From Comamonadaceae bacterium (lineage in GTDB: Bacteria > Pseudomonadota > Gammaproteobacteria > Burkholderiales > Burkholderiaceae_C), in NCBI GenBank assembly GCA_947451385.1, contig CANFYZ010000025.1, positions 1 through 43,180 of the forward strand: DNA of 43,180 nucleotides, read 5' to 3'. Below the pieces are notes generated by a model. That model saw only the letters and a program-made list of their open reading frames with translations. It searched no databases and was not told where the DNA came from. The stretch's first letter is position 1; every line of letters begins with the position of its first letter. The position numbers and the translations under genes are program-made. This document shows, one piece after another, positions 1-9,448 of this stretch.

Positions 1-228
<228 letters not shown>

Positions 229-234
229 TCTGAG

Positions 235-1479
235 ATGACCCGTCGCCGCGTTGTAGTCACGGGTTTGGGATGCATCAGCCCCGTGGGCAACACGGTGGCT
301 GAGTCGTGGTCCAACCTGTTGGCAGGTCAGTCGGGTATTGACCTGATCACCAAATTTGATGCCTCTGCCTTCGCTTGCAAAATCGCTGGCGAGGTCAAAG
401 GCTTTGACTTGGATGCGTACATCAATTCCAAAGATGCACGCACCATGGACCATTTCATTCACTACGGCGTGGCAGCGGCCATGCAGGCGGTGCAAGATTC
501 AGGCTTGCCTACCGGTGAGGCGCTGGACGAAGAGCTGGCCACCCGCATCGGTTGTGTGATTGGCTCCGGCATCGGCGGTCTGCCGATGATCGAGGGCATG
601 CACGCCGAATACACCAGCCGTGGTCCGAGGCGGATTTCTCCCTTTTTCGTGCCCGCTTCCATCATCAACATGATCGCTGGTCATGTGTCGATGAAGTGCG
701 GCTTCAAAGGCCCCAACTTGGCCGTGGTCACGGCGTGCACCACCGGTTTGCATTGCATCGGTGAAGCGGGCCGCATGATCGAATACGGCGATGCCGATGT
801 GGTGGTCGCCGGGGGTTCTGAGTCCTGCGTGTCGCCTTTGGGCGTCGGTGGTTTTGCCGCCATGCGTGCCCTGTCGACCCGCAACGACGATCCCCGTGCG
901 GCCTCCCGCCCCTGGGACAAAGACCGCGACGGGTTTGTGCTGGGCGAAGGTGCGGGTGTGATGGTGCTAGAAGAGTACGAACATGCCAAAGCCCGCGGTG
1001 CCAAGATCTACGCTGAACTCAGTGGTTACGGCATGAGCGCGGACGCGGGCCACATGACCGCACCCAATATGGACGGCCCCCGCCGCGCCATGTTGTCGGC
1101 CATGCGCAACGCGGGTGTGAATGCCGACCAAATTCAGTACCTGAACGCCCACGGCACATCCACCCCCCTGGGTGATGTGAACGAGACCAGCGCCATCAAG
1201 GCCGCCATGGGTGACCATGCGCACAAGATCCTGGTCAGCTCCACCAAGTCCATGACCGGGCATTTGCTCGGCGGTGCAGGCGGTGTCGAAAGTGTCTTTA
1301 CCGTGTTGGCTTTGCACCATCAAAAAGTGCCGCCGACCATCAATTTGGACAACCAAGACCCCGAGTGCGATTTGGACTACTGTGCCAACACCGCTCGCGA
1401 TGTCAAGATCGACGTGGCCCTGAAAAACAATTTCGGATTCGGTGGGACCAACGGAAGTTTGGTGTTCAGACGCATTTGA
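235..1479 (+). CDS. fabF: beta-ketoacyl-ACP synthase II
   Basis: Condensing enzyme that elongates acyl-ACP with malonyl-ACP in the cytosol. The 414 residues match the usual length. The thiolase-fold catalytic set is visible: Cys168 in VVTACTTG, His306 in [11 protein letters not shown], Lys338 in SSTKSMTGH and His343 in the same motif, followed by the C-terminal glycine-rich [11 protein letters not shown]. The start is ATG at 235, immediately after acpP. An inverted repeat with a short T run begins 21 bases past the stop and probably ends the acpP-fabF transcript. Nothing suggests truncation or altered function. Confidence 0.97.
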   Translation: MTRRRVVVTGLGCISPVGNTVAESWSNLLAGQSGIDLITKFDASAFACKIAGEVKGFDLDAYINSKDARTMDHFIHYGVAAAMQAVQDSGLPTGEALDEELATRIGCVIGSGIGGLPMIEGMHAEYTSRGPRRISPFFVPASIINMIAGHVSMKCGFKGPNLAVVTACTTGLHCIGEAGRMIEYGDADVVVAGGSESCVSPLGVGGFAAMRALSTRNDDPRAASRPWDKDRDGFVLGEGAGVMVLEEYEHAKARGAKIYAELSGYGMSADAGHMTAPNMDGPRRAMLSAMRNAGVNADQIQYLNAHGTSTPLGDVNETSAIKAAMGDHAHKILVSSTKSMTGHLLGGAGGVESVFTVLALHHQKVPPTINLDNQDPECDLDYCANTARDVKIDVALKNNFGFGGTNGSLVFRRI

Positions 1480-1494
1480 CGGCCGATTCTTTTC

Positions 1495-1941
1495 ATGCAC
1501 AACGCCCCATCGGTGAAGTATCCCTTGGGGCGTTTTGCATGGGGCCGCTGGCGTATCGCCTTGTCAGGCGGGGCGGCGGCTGGGTTGACGGGGTACTTGT
1601 TTCATCAGGGCCAGCTCAGTTCCCTTCGGGCGCTGTTCCCATTGTGTCTTTCAGTCCTGCTGCTCATCATCTGGTTTCGGTCCATGCGGCACTCTCTGCA
1701 GCCCGCTTGGTTGGTCTGGGACGGAGAGAACTGGCAATGGTGGCAGGACGAGGCTGGGCAAGAAGCGCATCATTTTTGCACTTTGTCGGTGCAAGCCGAT
1801 TTTCAGCAAACCCTGCTGCTGCAACTCAGCCTGGGCGGTGAAGGTGCAGCGAAAACCTCCAAATGGGTTTGGCTTTACAAAGGCTTTGCACCTGCGAAAT
1901 GGCATGGTTTGCGTTGCGCTGTATATTCGCGCCTGAACTGA
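1495..1941 (+). CDS. small inner-membrane protein, YgfX/CptA-like (tentative)
   Basis: 148 residues with two predicted membrane helices (about 20-36 and 46-62) and a soluble C-terminal half containing WLVWDGENWQWW and WVWLYKGFAPAKWHGLR. Two N-terminal helices, a short 'WDG..W' strand pair and a C-terminal 'LW....W..LRR'-like block resemble E. coli YgfX (CptA), an inner-membrane protein linked to cell division and flavinylation control. This match is by pattern only. The gene lies between fabF and the HtrA protease, where Burkholderiales often carry such a short gene before rpoE. The start is uncertain: ATG 1495 lies ahead of a terminator-like hairpin, and in-frame GTG 1513 or TTG 1525 are alternatives. 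Confidence 0.6.
   Translation: MHNAPSVKYPLGRFAWGRWRIALSGGAAAGLTGYLFHQGQLSSLRALFPLCLSVLLLIIWFRSMRHSLQPAWLVWDGENWQWWQDEAGQEAHHFCTLSVQADFQQTLLLQLSLGGEGAAKTSKWVWLYKGFAPAKWHGLRCAVYSRLN
1501..1536 (+). terminator. terminator-like hairpin after fabF, inside the next reading frame
   Basis: Perfect 9-bp arms AACGCCCCA (1501-1509) and TGGGGCGTT (1526-1534) flank a 16-base loop and end in four Ts. It sits where a fabF terminator is expected. It also overlaps the first codons of the open frame called at 1495, so it would either attenuate that gene or show that the gene starts further downstream. Confidence 0.6.
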
Positions 1942-2026
1942 CCCGCCCGGGTGTTCTCTGCCCTTGAAAACAGGGGCGATGACCTCATTTAGAGGTTCGA
2001 ATAGCATGCAAATTGGAGGCTTTGGA

Positions 2027-3538
2027 ATGGTCTGGGCTTTGAAAAAGATTTCTCGTATTGTCTTTGCGACTTCAACCCGTGTGGCGATGGCGCTGGCGCT
2101 GCCTTTGGCCGCCGCTGGGGGCGCCTTGGTGTTGGCTGGTTTGCCGCAGAGCGCGCAAGCGCAGAGCGGGGTGAAAGGTTTGCCGGACTTCACTGAGCTG
2201 GTGGAACAAGTGGGGCCTTCTGTCGTCAATATCCGTACCCTCGAAAAAGCCAAAGTCAGTGGCCCAGGAGGACCTGGTTCGGATGAGGAAATGCAAGAAC
2301 TCTTTCGAAGGTTTTTCGGCGTCCCGATGCCCAACACGCCGAATGCCCCACGGCAAGGGCCACGTGGCCGCGCCCAACCCTCAGATGAGCCTGCCCAACC
2401 CCGAGGCATGGGGTCGGGGTTTGTACTTTCGCCAGACGGCTACATCATGACCAATGCCCATGTGGTGGAGGGCGCTGACGAGGTGATCGTGACCTTGACG
2501 GACAAACGCGAGTTCAAGGCCCGCTTGATTGGCGCCGACAAACGCACCGACGTGGCGGTGGTGAAAATTCAAGCCACAGGGTTGCCTGTGGTCAAAGTGG
2601 GCGATGTCTCGCGCCTGAAAGTCGGTGAATGGGTGATGGCGATTGGTTCGCCCTTTGGTTTGGAAAACTCTGTCACGGCTGGCATTGTCAGCGCCAAACA
2701 GCGTGACACGGGTGAGTACTTGCCGTTCATTCAAACCGATGTGGCCATCAACCCGGGCAATTCGGGCGGCCCTTTGATCAATATGCGTGGCGAAGTGGTG
2801 GGGATCAACAGCCAAATCTATTCTCGCTCCGGCGGCTACATGGGTATTTCATTTGCCATTCCCATGGATGAAGCCATGCGGGTGAGTGAGCAGTTGCGCC
2901 AAAACGGACGCGTTACCCGGGGCCGCATCGGGGTCCAGATTGGCGAAGTGACCAAAGAGGTCGCCGAGTCCTTGGGGTTGGGGGCCTCGCAGGGTGCGTT
3001 GGTCCGCAGCATTGAAGCGGGCTCCCCCGCAGACAAGGCCGGTATTGAGCCGGGCGACATCATCGTGCGCTTCGATGGCAAGTCGATTGAGAAGGCCGCC
3101 GATTTGCCGCGCATGGTCGGCAGCACCAAGCCGGGGACGCGCAGCAACCTGACGGTGTTCCGCCGCGGCAGCCAAAAAGACCTCGCCATTACCGTGGCCG
3201 AGTTGGAGCCTGTGAAAGCGGCCAAAGCCGTGACGCCGACCGAAGAATCGAAAACTGCAGGCACGGCGCAGTCCATGGGCTTGGTCGTGACCGAGTTGAC
3301 CGAGGCGCAAAAGAAAGAGCTCAAACGCGGCGGCGTGCGCGTGGAGTCTGTGGCTGAAGCTTCCGCCCGTGCAGGTTTGCGTGAAGGTGATGTGATTTTG
3401 CAAATCGGCCATACCGAAATTACGCAATTGCGTGACTTCGAAACCGCCATGTCCAAGCTCGATAAAAGCAAGCCTTTCAATGTCTTGTTTCGCCGCGGCG
3501 AGGCGGTGCAGTTTGCCGTGGTCCGGCCCGGGCGCTGA
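2027..3538 (+). CDS. mucD: periplasmic serine protease Do (HtrA/MucD/DegQ family)
   Basis: Secreted chaperone-protease of envelope quality control. From ATG 2027, preceded by GGAGG at 2014-2018, it has 503 residues. A signal peptide has basic MVWALKKISR, a hydrophobic core, and likely cleavage after AQA near residue 46. The trypsin-like domain carries His145 (TNAHVV), Asp175 (RTDVAVVKI) and Ser246 (NPGNSGGPL). Two PDZ domains follow at about 295-390 and 410-495, each with a Gly-rich carboxylate loop. The frame is open further upstream (TTG 1964, ATG 1979 and 2006), but those starts lack a ribosome site and would bury the signal peptide. In related genomes rpoE-rseA-rseB precede this gene; here they do not. 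Exact subtype within DegP/DegQ/MucD is not resolved. Confidence 0.93.
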   Translation: MVWALKKISRIVFATSTRVAMALALPLAAAGGALVLAGLPQSAQAQSGVKGLPDFTELVEQVGPSVVNIRTLEKAKVSGPGGPGSDEEMQELFRRFFGVPMPNTPNAPRQGPRGRAQPSDEPAQPRGMGSGFVLSPDGYIMTNAHVVEGADEVIVTLTDKREFKARLIGADKRTDVAVVKIQATGLPVVKVGDVSRLKVGEWVMAIGSPFGLENSVTAGIVSAKQRDTGEYLPFIQTDVAINPGNSGGPLINMRGEVVGINSQIYSRSGGYMGISFAIPMDEAMRVSEQLRQNGRVTRGRIGVQIGEVTKEVAESLGLGASQGALVRSIEAGSPADKAGIEPGDIIVRFDGKSIEKAADLPRMVGSTKPGTRSNLTVFRRGSQKDLAITVAELEPVKAAKAVTPTEESKTAGTAQSMGLVVTELTEAQKKELKRGGVRVESVAEASARAGLREGDVILQIGHTEITQLRDFETAMSKLDKSKPFNVLFRRGEAVQFAVVRPGR

Positions 3539-3574
3539 GGCGGCGGGCCCCGGTGAGCGCACGAAAGTCCCGAT

Positions 3575-3597
3575 GCCCCCAGGGATATTGGGGCTTT
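3575..3597 (+). terminator. rho-independent terminator after mucD (probable)
   Basis: GCCCC (3575-3579) and GGGGC (3590-3594) form a GC-rich stem with a 10-base loop followed by TTT, starting 37 bases past the protease stop. The stem is short and the T run weak, so it is probable rather than certain. Confidence 0.5.
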
Positions 3598-3769
3598 AAA
3601 GCGGCTGGGTGACGTTCTTGCAACACCTTGAAGCTTCAAAATTTTTGAAATTTCGCAAGATTTAACAGGTGTGTGAAGACTAACTTTGGGCATGGCTCAT
3701 AACAAAAATGGCTAAAATCAGAAGGCTTGATCCTCGATTCAGCGTATACAGAGCAGGTAAAGATTCAGG

Positions 3770-3787
3770 ATGTGGGATGTCCCACAT
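3770..3787. repeat. 18-bp palindrome, operator-like
   Basis: Perfect inverted repeat ATGTGGGA-TG-TCCCACAT in the gene-free stretch between mucD and lepA. The two-base centre is too small for an RNA loop, so a dimeric DNA-binding protein site is more likely than a terminator. No regulator is assigned. The rest of 3598-3769 shows AT-rich patches (3636-3665) and a possible -10 TAAAAT at 3713, but no gene. Confidence 0.5.
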
Positions 3788-3798
3788 TCGTCCACCAC

Positions 3799-3866
3799 TG
3801 ATCCACAGTCCACCCACAACTTGTTCAGCAGGTTTTCATTATGGATTGTGCATAAGTTGTGGATAA
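3799..3866. promoter_or_regulatory. DnaA-box cluster
   Basis: TGTGCATAA (3847-3855) and TGTGGATAA (3858-3866) are both exact reverse complements of the DnaA-box consensus TTATNCACA. They lie on the minus strand with an 11-base, one-helical-turn offset. TGATCCACA (3799-3807) on the plus strand is one mismatch away. A hairpin GTTGCG-ATGC-CGCAAC (3874-3889) follows. Paired boxes on the same helix face suggest cooperative DnaA binding, either as a titration or regulatory site or less likely as part of an origin. No dnaA gene is in the window. Confidence 0.55.
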
Positions 3867-3936
3867 GTTTTTTGTTGCGATGCCGCAACGGCCTGTGTTG
3901 TGCCATTTCTGGGATGTGCGCCCTGGGCTTTTTGCC

Positions 3937-4016
3937 TACAATGAAGTTCCAACTATCGCAGTTGCCATAGATTGTTGGTTCAGGGCGCGTCTACACCGAC
4001 GCGCCCTTTTTTCTTT
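3937..4016 (+). ncRNA. candidate short transcript ending in a strong terminator
   Basis: A -10-like TACAAT at 3937-3942 lies shortly before a very strong intrinsic terminator: GGGCGCGTC (3983-3991), loop TACACC, GACGCGCCC (3998-4006), then TTTTTTCTTT. No plus-strand gene ends in the 440 bases upstream, so the terminator implies a transcript starting inside the gene-free region. That could be a small RNA of roughly 65 bases or an attenuated lepA leader. The -35 region is poor. No known RNA family was recognised. Confidence 0.4.
3983..4016 (+). terminator. strong rho-independent terminator 42 bases upstream of lepA
   Basis: Perfect 9-bp GC-rich stem with a 6-base loop and TTTTTTCTTT tail. It separates lepA from everything upstream, or acts as an attenuator in its leader. 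Confidence 0.85.
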
Positions 4017-4058
4017 AAGCGTGCCTTATTTATTTCAAACACTTGTAGCAACTCTTTG

Positions 4059-5867
4059 ATGAATCACATCAGAAATTTTTCGATCATCGCCCACATTGAC
4101 CATGGCAAATCGACCTTGGCCGACCGGCTTATTCAGCGTTGTGGTGGTCTGCAAGATCGTGAGATGTCGGCCCAGGTGCTCGACTCCATGGACATTGAAA
4201 AAGAGCGTGGCATCACCATCAAAGCGCAGACCGCTGCACTGCAATACAAGGCCCGTGATGGACAGATTTACAACCTCAATCTGATCGACACGCCGGGCCA
4301 TGTGGACTTCTCCTATGAGGTCTCGCGCTCACTGTCCGCCTGCGAAGGGGCCTTGCTGGTGGTGGATGCAAGCCAAGGTGTGGAAGCCCAAACCGTGGCC
4401 AACTGCTACACCGCCTTGGACCTCGGTGTCGAGGTCGTGCCTGTGCTGAACAAAATGGATTTGCCGCAAGCCGATCCAGACAACGCCAAGGCCGAAGTCG
4501 AAGACGTGATTGGCATCGACGCCAGCGACGCGATTCCCTGCTCGGCCAAAACCGGCATGGGCGTAGACGAGATCCTGGAAGCCATCGTGGCCAAAGTGCC
4601 TGCGCCCAAAGGCAACCCGAACGCGCCCTTGCGGGCCATGATCATTGACAGTTGGTTCGACACCTATGTGGGCGTGGTGATGCTGGTGCGCGTCATCGAC
4701 GGCCGCTTGGGCAAGGGCGAGCGCTTCAAAATGATGGCCACCGAATCGGTCTACAACGCTGACAACCTGGGCGTGTTCACCCCCGCCAACGAGCCCCGCA
4801 ATTCGCTGGAGGCCGGGCAGGTGGGTTACATCATTGCCGGTATCAAAGAACTGCAAGCGGCCAAGGTGGGCGACACCATCACGCTGGAGAAAAAGCTGCC
4901 CAACAACCTGGGGCCCGCCAGCGAGGCCTTGCCTGGCTTCAAAGAAATTCAGCCCCAGGTGTTCGCCGGTTTGTACCCCACCGAATCCAGCGAATACGAT
5001 TCGCTGCGTGACGCACTGGAGAAACTCAAACTCAACGACGCCTCGCTGCATTACGAACCCGAGGTCTCGCAAGCGCTGGGCTTTGGTTTCCGCTGCGGCT
5101 TTCTGGGGCTGTTGCACATGGAAATCGTCCAGGAGCGTCTGGAGCGCGAGTTCGACCAAGACCTGATCACCACCGCGCCCAGCGTGGTCTACCAAGTGGT
5201 CAAGGCCGATGGCGAAGTCGTCATGGTGGAAAACCCCTCCAAGATGCCGGAGCAGGGCAAGCTGCAAGAAATCCGTGAGCCCATCGTCACCGTGCACTTG
5301 TACATGCCGCAGGACTATGTCGGCCCGGTCATGACGCTGGCCAACCAAAAGCGCGGCGTGCAAATGAACATGGCCTACCACGGCCGCCAGGTCATGCTGA
5401 CCTACGAATTGCCTTTGGGCGAGATCGTGCTCGACTTCTTTGACAAACTCAAATCGGTGTCGCGCGGCTATGCCTCGATGGACTACACCTTCAAGGAGTT
5501 TCGCGCGTCTGACGTGGTCAAGGTCGATATTTTGCTCAACGGCGAAAAGGTCGACGCCCTGTCCATCATCGTGCACCGCTCGCAGTCACAGTACCGGGGG
5601 CGGGCGGTGGTCGGCAAAATGCGTGAAATCATCAGCCGCCAAATGTTCGATGTGGCCATTCAGGCGGCCATCGGTGCCAATATCATTGCGCGCGAAACCA
5701 TCAAGGCCTTGCGTAAAAACGTGTTGGCCAAGTGCTACGGCGGTGACATCACGCGCAAACGCAAACTGCTGGAAAAGCAAAAAGCCGGTAAAAAACGAAT
5801 GAAACAAATCGGCTCGGTAGAGGTGCCCCAAGAAGCATTCCTGGCCATTTTGCAAGTGGAGGATTGA
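4059..5867 (+). CDS. lepA: elongation factor 4 (LepA), ribosome back-translocating GTPase
   Basis: Ribosome-associated translational GTPase of 602 residues, close to the 599 of E. coli. The start [19 protein letters not shown] aligns with the family N-terminus and places the G1 P-loop at about 11-19. The G3 motif DTPGHVDF and the G4 motif NKMD are intact. Elongation-factor domains II, III and V follow, and the LepA-specific C-terminal domain ends near residue 600. The frame is open upstream to 3972, but that portion reads through the terminator and is not coding. No clear Shine-Dalgarno sequence precedes ATG 4059. The stop overlaps the lepB start by one base (TGATG), the usual lepA-lepB operon. 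Confidence 0.97.
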   Translation: MNHIRNFSIIAHIDHGKSTLADRLIQRCGGLQDREMSAQVLDSMDIEKERGITIKAQTAALQYKARDGQIYNLNLIDTPGHVDFSYEVSRSLSACEGALLVVDASQGVEAQTVANCYTALDLGVEVVPVLNKMDLPQADPDNAKAEVEDVIGIDASDAIPCSAKTGMGVDEILEAIVAKVPAPKGNPNAPLRAMIIDSWFDTYVGVVMLVRVIDGRLGKGERFKMMATESVYNADNLGVFTPANEPRNSLEAGQVGYIIAGIKELQAAKVGDTITLEKKLPNNLGPASEALPGFKEIQPQVFAGLYPTESSEYDSLRDALEKLKLNDASLHYEPEVSQALGFGFRCGFLGLLHMEIVQERLEREFDQDLITTAPSVVYQVVKADGEVVMVENPSKMPEQGKLQEIREPIVTVHLYMPQDYVGPVMTLANQKRGVQMNMAYHGRQVMLTYELPLGEIVLDFFDKLKSVSRGYASMDYTFKEFRASDVVKVDILLNGEKVDALSIIVHRSQSQYRGRAVVGKMREIISRQMFDVAIQAAIGANIIARETIKALRKNVLAKCYGGDITRKRKLLEKQKAGKKRMKQIGSVEVPQEAFLAILQVED

Positions 5868-6832
5868 TGCAATATTTAACGTCTCTGGTGCTGGCCGCTT
5901 TTGTGAGCTATGCCGGTTCCTGGTATCTGGGCTTGATCGAAGGCAATTTCGCTCTCTTGCTGTTCATGGCCGTGGTGATCAGCGGCCTGTACTGGCTGGC
6001 CGAGCAGTTTTACTTTTTGCCAAGCCGGCATGCGGCAGCGCTGGCCTTGGAGGCCGAAGCCCAAACTCGCCGTGAAGAATTGACCCGCATGGGCATTCAG
6101 AAAATCGACACCGACATGGCCTCGGCGCGCGAAAAACTGCTGATGCAACCGTGGTGGCTCGACTGGACCGCCGGCTTGTTCCCGGTGATTTTGGTGGTGT
6201 TTGTGCTGCGTTCCTTTTTGTTTGAGCCGTTCAAAATTCCGTCCGGCTCCATGATCCCCACGCTGTGGGTGGGCGATTTGATTTTGGTGAACAAGTTCCA
6301 TTACGGTGTGCGCTTGCCGGTGATTAACCTCAAACTGACCGAAGGCACGCCCGTGAAGCGCGGTGACGTGATGGTGTTTCGTTACCCGCCGCGGCCCAGC
6401 GTGGACTACATCAAACGCGTGGTGGGTGTGCCGGGTGACGAGGTGGCCTACCTGAACAAGCAACTGCGCATCAACGGCCAGGTGGTGACGCGCAATAGCT
6501 TGCCTGAATTCTTTGATGAATCGGCCATGCGCTACTTCAAACAATTTGATGAGTCGCTGGGCGAGGCGCCGCATTTGCTGATTCAGGACGATGAGCGCCC
6601 CGCGTTTGTTTCAGGCGCCGACCCGTTCCCGTTCCGCGAGAATTGCCGCTACAGCGTCGAAGGCGTGGTCTGCAAGGTGCCGCCGGGTCACTACTTCATG
6701 ATGGGTGACAACCGCGACAACTCGATGGACTCGCGCTATTGGGGCTTTGTGCCAGACGCTAACATTGTGGGACGTGCCTTTTTTGTCTGGATGAATTTTG
6801 GCAACCTTCAACGTATCGGTGGCTTTCATTGA
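5867..6832 (+). CDS. lepB: signal peptidase I
   Basis: Inner-membrane peptidase that removes signal peptides from exported proteins. 321 residues from ATG 5867, which overlaps the lepA stop and follows GGAGG at 5858-5862. Hydrophobic segments at about 4-24, 27-46 and 102-117 anchor it. The Ser/Lys dyad is Ser128 in PSGSMIPTL and Lys183 in YIKRVVGVPGD; the box GDNRDNSMDSRYWG lies near the C-terminus. The third hydrophobic segment resembles that of other betaproteobacterial LepB proteins. It is likely translated together with lepA and followed by rnc 24 bases later. Confidence 0.96.
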   Translation: MQYLTSLVLAAFVSYAGSWYLGLIEGNFALLLFMAVVISGLYWLAEQFYFLPSRHAAALALEAEAQTRREELTRMGIQKIDTDMASAREKLLMQPWWLDWTAGLFPVILVVFVLRSFLFEPFKIPSGSMIPTLWVGDLILVNKFHYGVRLPVINLKLTEGTPVKRGDVMVFRYPPRPSVDYIKRVVGVPGDEVAYLNKQLRINGQVVTRNSLPEFFDESAMRYFKQFDESLGEAPHLLIQDDERPAFVSGADPFPFRENCRYSVEGVVCKVPPGHYFMMGDNRDNSMDSRYWGFVPDANIVGRAFFVWMNFGNLQRIGGFH

Positions 6833-6856
6833 GTTTCTTTCACACCGCGGAGCCCC

Positions 6857-7546
6857 ATGCCTTTGAATGACGGTTTGAAGGCCCTGCAACTGCGCTTGGG
6901 CCATCCCTTTAGCGACCCCACCTTACTGGAGCGGGCCGTCACGCACCGCAGCTTTTCTGCAGACCACAACGAGCGACTGGAATTTTTAGGCGACTCGGTG
7001 TTGAATCTGTCGGTGGCACATTGGCTGTACGCAAAATTGAACGACCAGCCCGAAGGCGATTTGTCGCGTGTGCGGGCCAATTTGGTCAAGCAAGACACCT
7101 TGTTTCAACTCGCCGTGGCACTGGACTTGTCCTCGGTGTTGCGCCTCGGTGAAGGTGAACTGCGCTCTGGTGGCCCCAAGCGCCCCTCCATATTGGCGGA
7201 TGCCCTGGAAGCCTTGATTGGCGCGGTGTATCTGGATGCGGGCTACAGCGCCGCGCAAGCTTTGGTGGCGCGCCTGTTCAAAGATGTGCAGGTCAATCCG
7301 CACATGCAAGCTGCCGCCAAGGACCCGAAAACCGAGTTGCAAGAATGGCTGCAAGGCCGCAAGCTGCAATTGCCTTTGTACACCGTGGTCGCGACCCGTG
7401 GCGCGGCCCACAAACAAATGTTCGAGGTGGCCTGCGACATCCGCGAGATGGGTTTGTCCCAACTGGGCCTGGGCACCTCGCGCCGAGCCGGCGAACAAGC
7501 GGCCGCGGCGGCGATGCTCGAAACACTCAAACACAAGGCCCCTTGA
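6857..7546 (+). CDS. rnc: ribonuclease III
   Basis: Double-strand-specific endoribonuclease that processes rRNA precursors and structured mRNAs. 229 residues. The RNase III signature [12 protein letters not shown] sits at about 38-49, and the second metal-binding segment [17 protein letters not shown] follows near 115-131. A C-terminal double-stranded RNA-binding domain occupies about 155-227, starting at [11 protein letters not shown] and ending in the [12 protein letters not shown] helix. It is part of the lepB-rnc-era cluster, and its stop overlaps the era start (TGATG). All catalytic acidic residues appear present. Confidence 0.96.
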   Translation: MPLNDGLKALQLRLGHPFSDPTLLERAVTHRSFSADHNERLEFLGDSVLNLSVAHWLYAKLNDQPEGDLSRVRANLVKQDTLFQLAVALDLSSVLRLGEGELRSGGPKRPSILADALEALIGAVYLDAGYSAAQALVARLFKDVQVNPHMQAAAKDPKTELQEWLQGRKLQLPLYTVVATRGAAHKQMFEVACDIREMGLSQLGLGTSRRAGEQAAAAAMLETLKHKAP

Positions 7547-8634
7547 TGAAAAATGGTCAATCTCGGCAAATGCCCGCCTCTGCGACCCCTGGGGATGAAG
7601 AAGAACTGCGCGAAAGCGACACCCCCTCAGCGCCGGTGCGCCGGACGATTCAAATTCCGGGTGTCACGGTTCAACCTCGGGCAGCCGAAGAACAGGCCGT
7701 TCTAGCGGACTCACCGACCTCGGGCACCGAGGTGACCGGCCCTCAACGCTGTGGCTTGATTGCCATTGTCGGTAAACCCAACGTCGGCAAGTCCACCATG
7801 CTCAATGCGTTGGTGGGGCAAAAGATCAGCATCACCTCGCGCAAGGCGCAAACCACGCGACACCGCATCACCGGGATCCGAACCGAAGGTCAAACGCAGT
7901 TTGTGTTTGCTGATACGCCGGGTTTTCAGACCTTGCATGGCGCCGCCCTGAACAAATCACTCAACAAAACCGTGGTCGGCGCCGTGGCCGATGTGGACCT
8001 GGTGTTGTTTGTGGTGGAAGCCGGTAGCTTTCAAACCGCTGATGCCAAAGTGCTGGCTTTGCTCAAGCCCGGCGTGCCCTGTATTTTGTTGGCCAACAAG
8101 TTGGACACCTATCACCGCCGGGGCGACATTGCGCCTTGGCTGCGTGAGATGCAAGAGCGTCACCCATTCAACGAGTTCGTACCCATGTCGGCGAAAAACG
8201 CCAAAGACATACAACGCTTGCTGACCATTTGCGAAAAGTACCTGCCCGAGCAAGACTGGTTTTATGCCCCAGACGAGCTGACCGACCGCAGCGAAAAGTT
8301 CTTGGCCAGCGAAATCGTGCGCGAAAAGCTGTTTCGCTTCACGGGTGATGAACTGCCTTACACCTCGACCGTGGTGGTGGAAAAGTTTGACGAAGAAAAA
8401 GGCCGCACCAGCAAACGCATGGTGCGCATTGCGGCCACCATTGTCGTGGAGCGCGATGGCCACAAAGCCATGGTGATTGGCGACAAAGGCGAGCGTTTGA
8501 AGCGCATCGGTACCGAAGCGCGGCAAGAGCTGGAAAAGCTGCTCGAGGCCAAAGTGTTCATCGAAATCTGGGTCAAAGTCCGCTCGGGTTGGGCCGACGA
8601 CGAGGCCCGCGTGCGCTCCTTTGGCTATGAGTAA
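7546..8634 (+). CDS. era: GTPase Era with long N-terminal extension
   Basis: Ribosome-assembly GTPase that binds 16S rRNA near its 3' end. 362 residues from ATG 7546, about 60 longer than the usual 300. The P-loop GKPNVGKS is at 76-83; E. coli Era has it near residue 15. The G3 DTPG and G4 NKLD motifs are intact. The KH domain is C-terminal, with [11 protein letters not shown] as its GxxG region. The extra N-terminal segment is rich in Glu, Ser, Pro and Thr and looks disordered. The start overlaps the rnc stop, which favours it, but an internal GTG just before the GTPase domain (residue 63) is possible. Confidence 0.94.
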   Translation: MKNGQSRQMPASATPGDEEELRESDTPSAPVRRTIQIPGVTVQPRAAEEQAVLADSPTSGTEVTGPQRCGLIAIVGKPNVGKSTMLNALVGQKISITSRKAQTTRHRITGIRTEGQTQFVFADTPGFQTLHGAALNKSLNKTVVGAVADVDLVLFVVEAGSFQTADAKVLALLKPGVPCILLANKLDTYHRRGDIAPWLREMQERHPFNEFVPMSAKNAKDIQRLLTICEKYLPEQDWFYAPDELTDRSEKFLASEIVREKLFRFTGDELPYTSTVVVEKFDEEKGRTSKRMVRIAATIVVERDGHKAMVIGDKGERLKRIGTEARQELEKLLEAKVFIEIWVKVRSGWADDEARVRSFGYE

Positions 8635-8698
8635 CACGCACGGCGAGCCAGTCAGGGGCGCGGCTTCGCGCTGGCCGACAGAGGTCTGAACGCTTGCC

Positions 8699-9448
8699 AT
8701 GGCCACCCAGCGCGTCACCGAGGAGCCGGCGTTTGTCTTGCACCGCTATGACTGGAGCGAGACCAGTCTGATTCTGGAAGTGCTGACCCGCCATCACGGT
8801 CGGGTGGCCTTGGTGGCCAAGGGGGCCAAGCGGCCCAGCTCCAGCTTTCGCCCCATCTTGCTGCCCATGCAGCCCCTCGCCGTGAACTATGGCGGCGACT
8901 CGGACATTCGCACCTTGAAAGGCGTGGAATGGGTCGGCGGCCATGTGATGCCCACCGGCGATGCCCTGCTTTCGGGCTACTACCTGAACGAGTTGCTGCT
9001 GCGCCTGCTGGCACGCGACGACCCGCACAACGTCTTGTTTGATGTGTACGCTGCCACCATCCAATTGTTGGCCACAGAGGGACCTGAATTGCGCCAAGGC
9101 GCGCTCCGCGTCTTCGAGTTGATGCTGCTGCGCGATATTGGTTTGCTCCCCAGCCTGGACCACCAGACCCTGACCCTGGCCCCTTTGCGGCCTGACGAGG
9201 CCTATTGCCTGGTGCCCGAAGGCGGGCTGCGCCAAGCGCACGCTGAGGACCGCACCCATCTGAGCGGTGCGCAATGGGCGCAGCTGCAAACCGCGCTGGA
9301 CGACCCCTCGGCCTACACCGCCACCTTGCGCGTGTGCCTGGACCACGTGGCGGCCTTGCGCCCCCAGCTGCGCGCGCTGCTCAACTACCATTGCGGCGTG
9401 GGTCACTTGAAGACGCGCCAAATGATGATGGACATCCAAAGCTTATGA
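8699..9448 (+). CDS. recO: DNA repair protein RecO
   Basis: Recombination mediator of the RecFOR pathway, loading RecA on SSB-coated gaps. 249 residues. The N-terminal OB-fold spans about 8-85 and contains [16 protein letters not shown], typical of the family. A helical C-terminal domain follows. The gene lies between era and pdxJ, as in most Burkholderiales. The 64 bases before ATG 8699 contain no gene. The stop overlaps the pdxJ start (ATGA at 9445-9448), indicating translational coupling. No zinc-binding cysteine cluster is visible, as is common in proteobacterial RecO. Confidence 0.93.
   Translation: MATQRVTEEPAFVLHRYDWSETSLILEVLTRHHGRVALVAKGAKRPSSSFRPILLPMQPLAVNYGGDSDIRTLKGVEWVGGHVMPTGDALLSGYYLNELLLRLLARDDPHNVLFDVYAATIQLLATEGPELRQGALRVFELMLLRDIGLLPSLDHQTLTLAPLRPDEAYCLVPEGGLRQAHAEDRTHLSGAQWAQLQTALDDPSAYTATLRVCLDHVAALRPQLRALLNYHCGVGHLKTRQMMMDIQSL

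Noticed and set aside
3636..3866. Region considered as the chromosomal origin
   Set aside because: DnaA boxes and an AT-rich patch are present, but there are too few boxes, and the usual neighbours dnaA, dnaN and rpmH are absent. Kept only as a DnaA-binding candidate.
3770..3970. Two overlapping 66-codon frames in the mucD-lepA gap
   Set aside because: They start inside the palindrome or between DnaA boxes, lack ribosome sites and have random-looking products.
4329..5576. 415-codon open frame antisense to lepA
   Set aside because: Shadow of strong codon bias in lepA; composition (His, Val, Gly, Gln) is artefactual.
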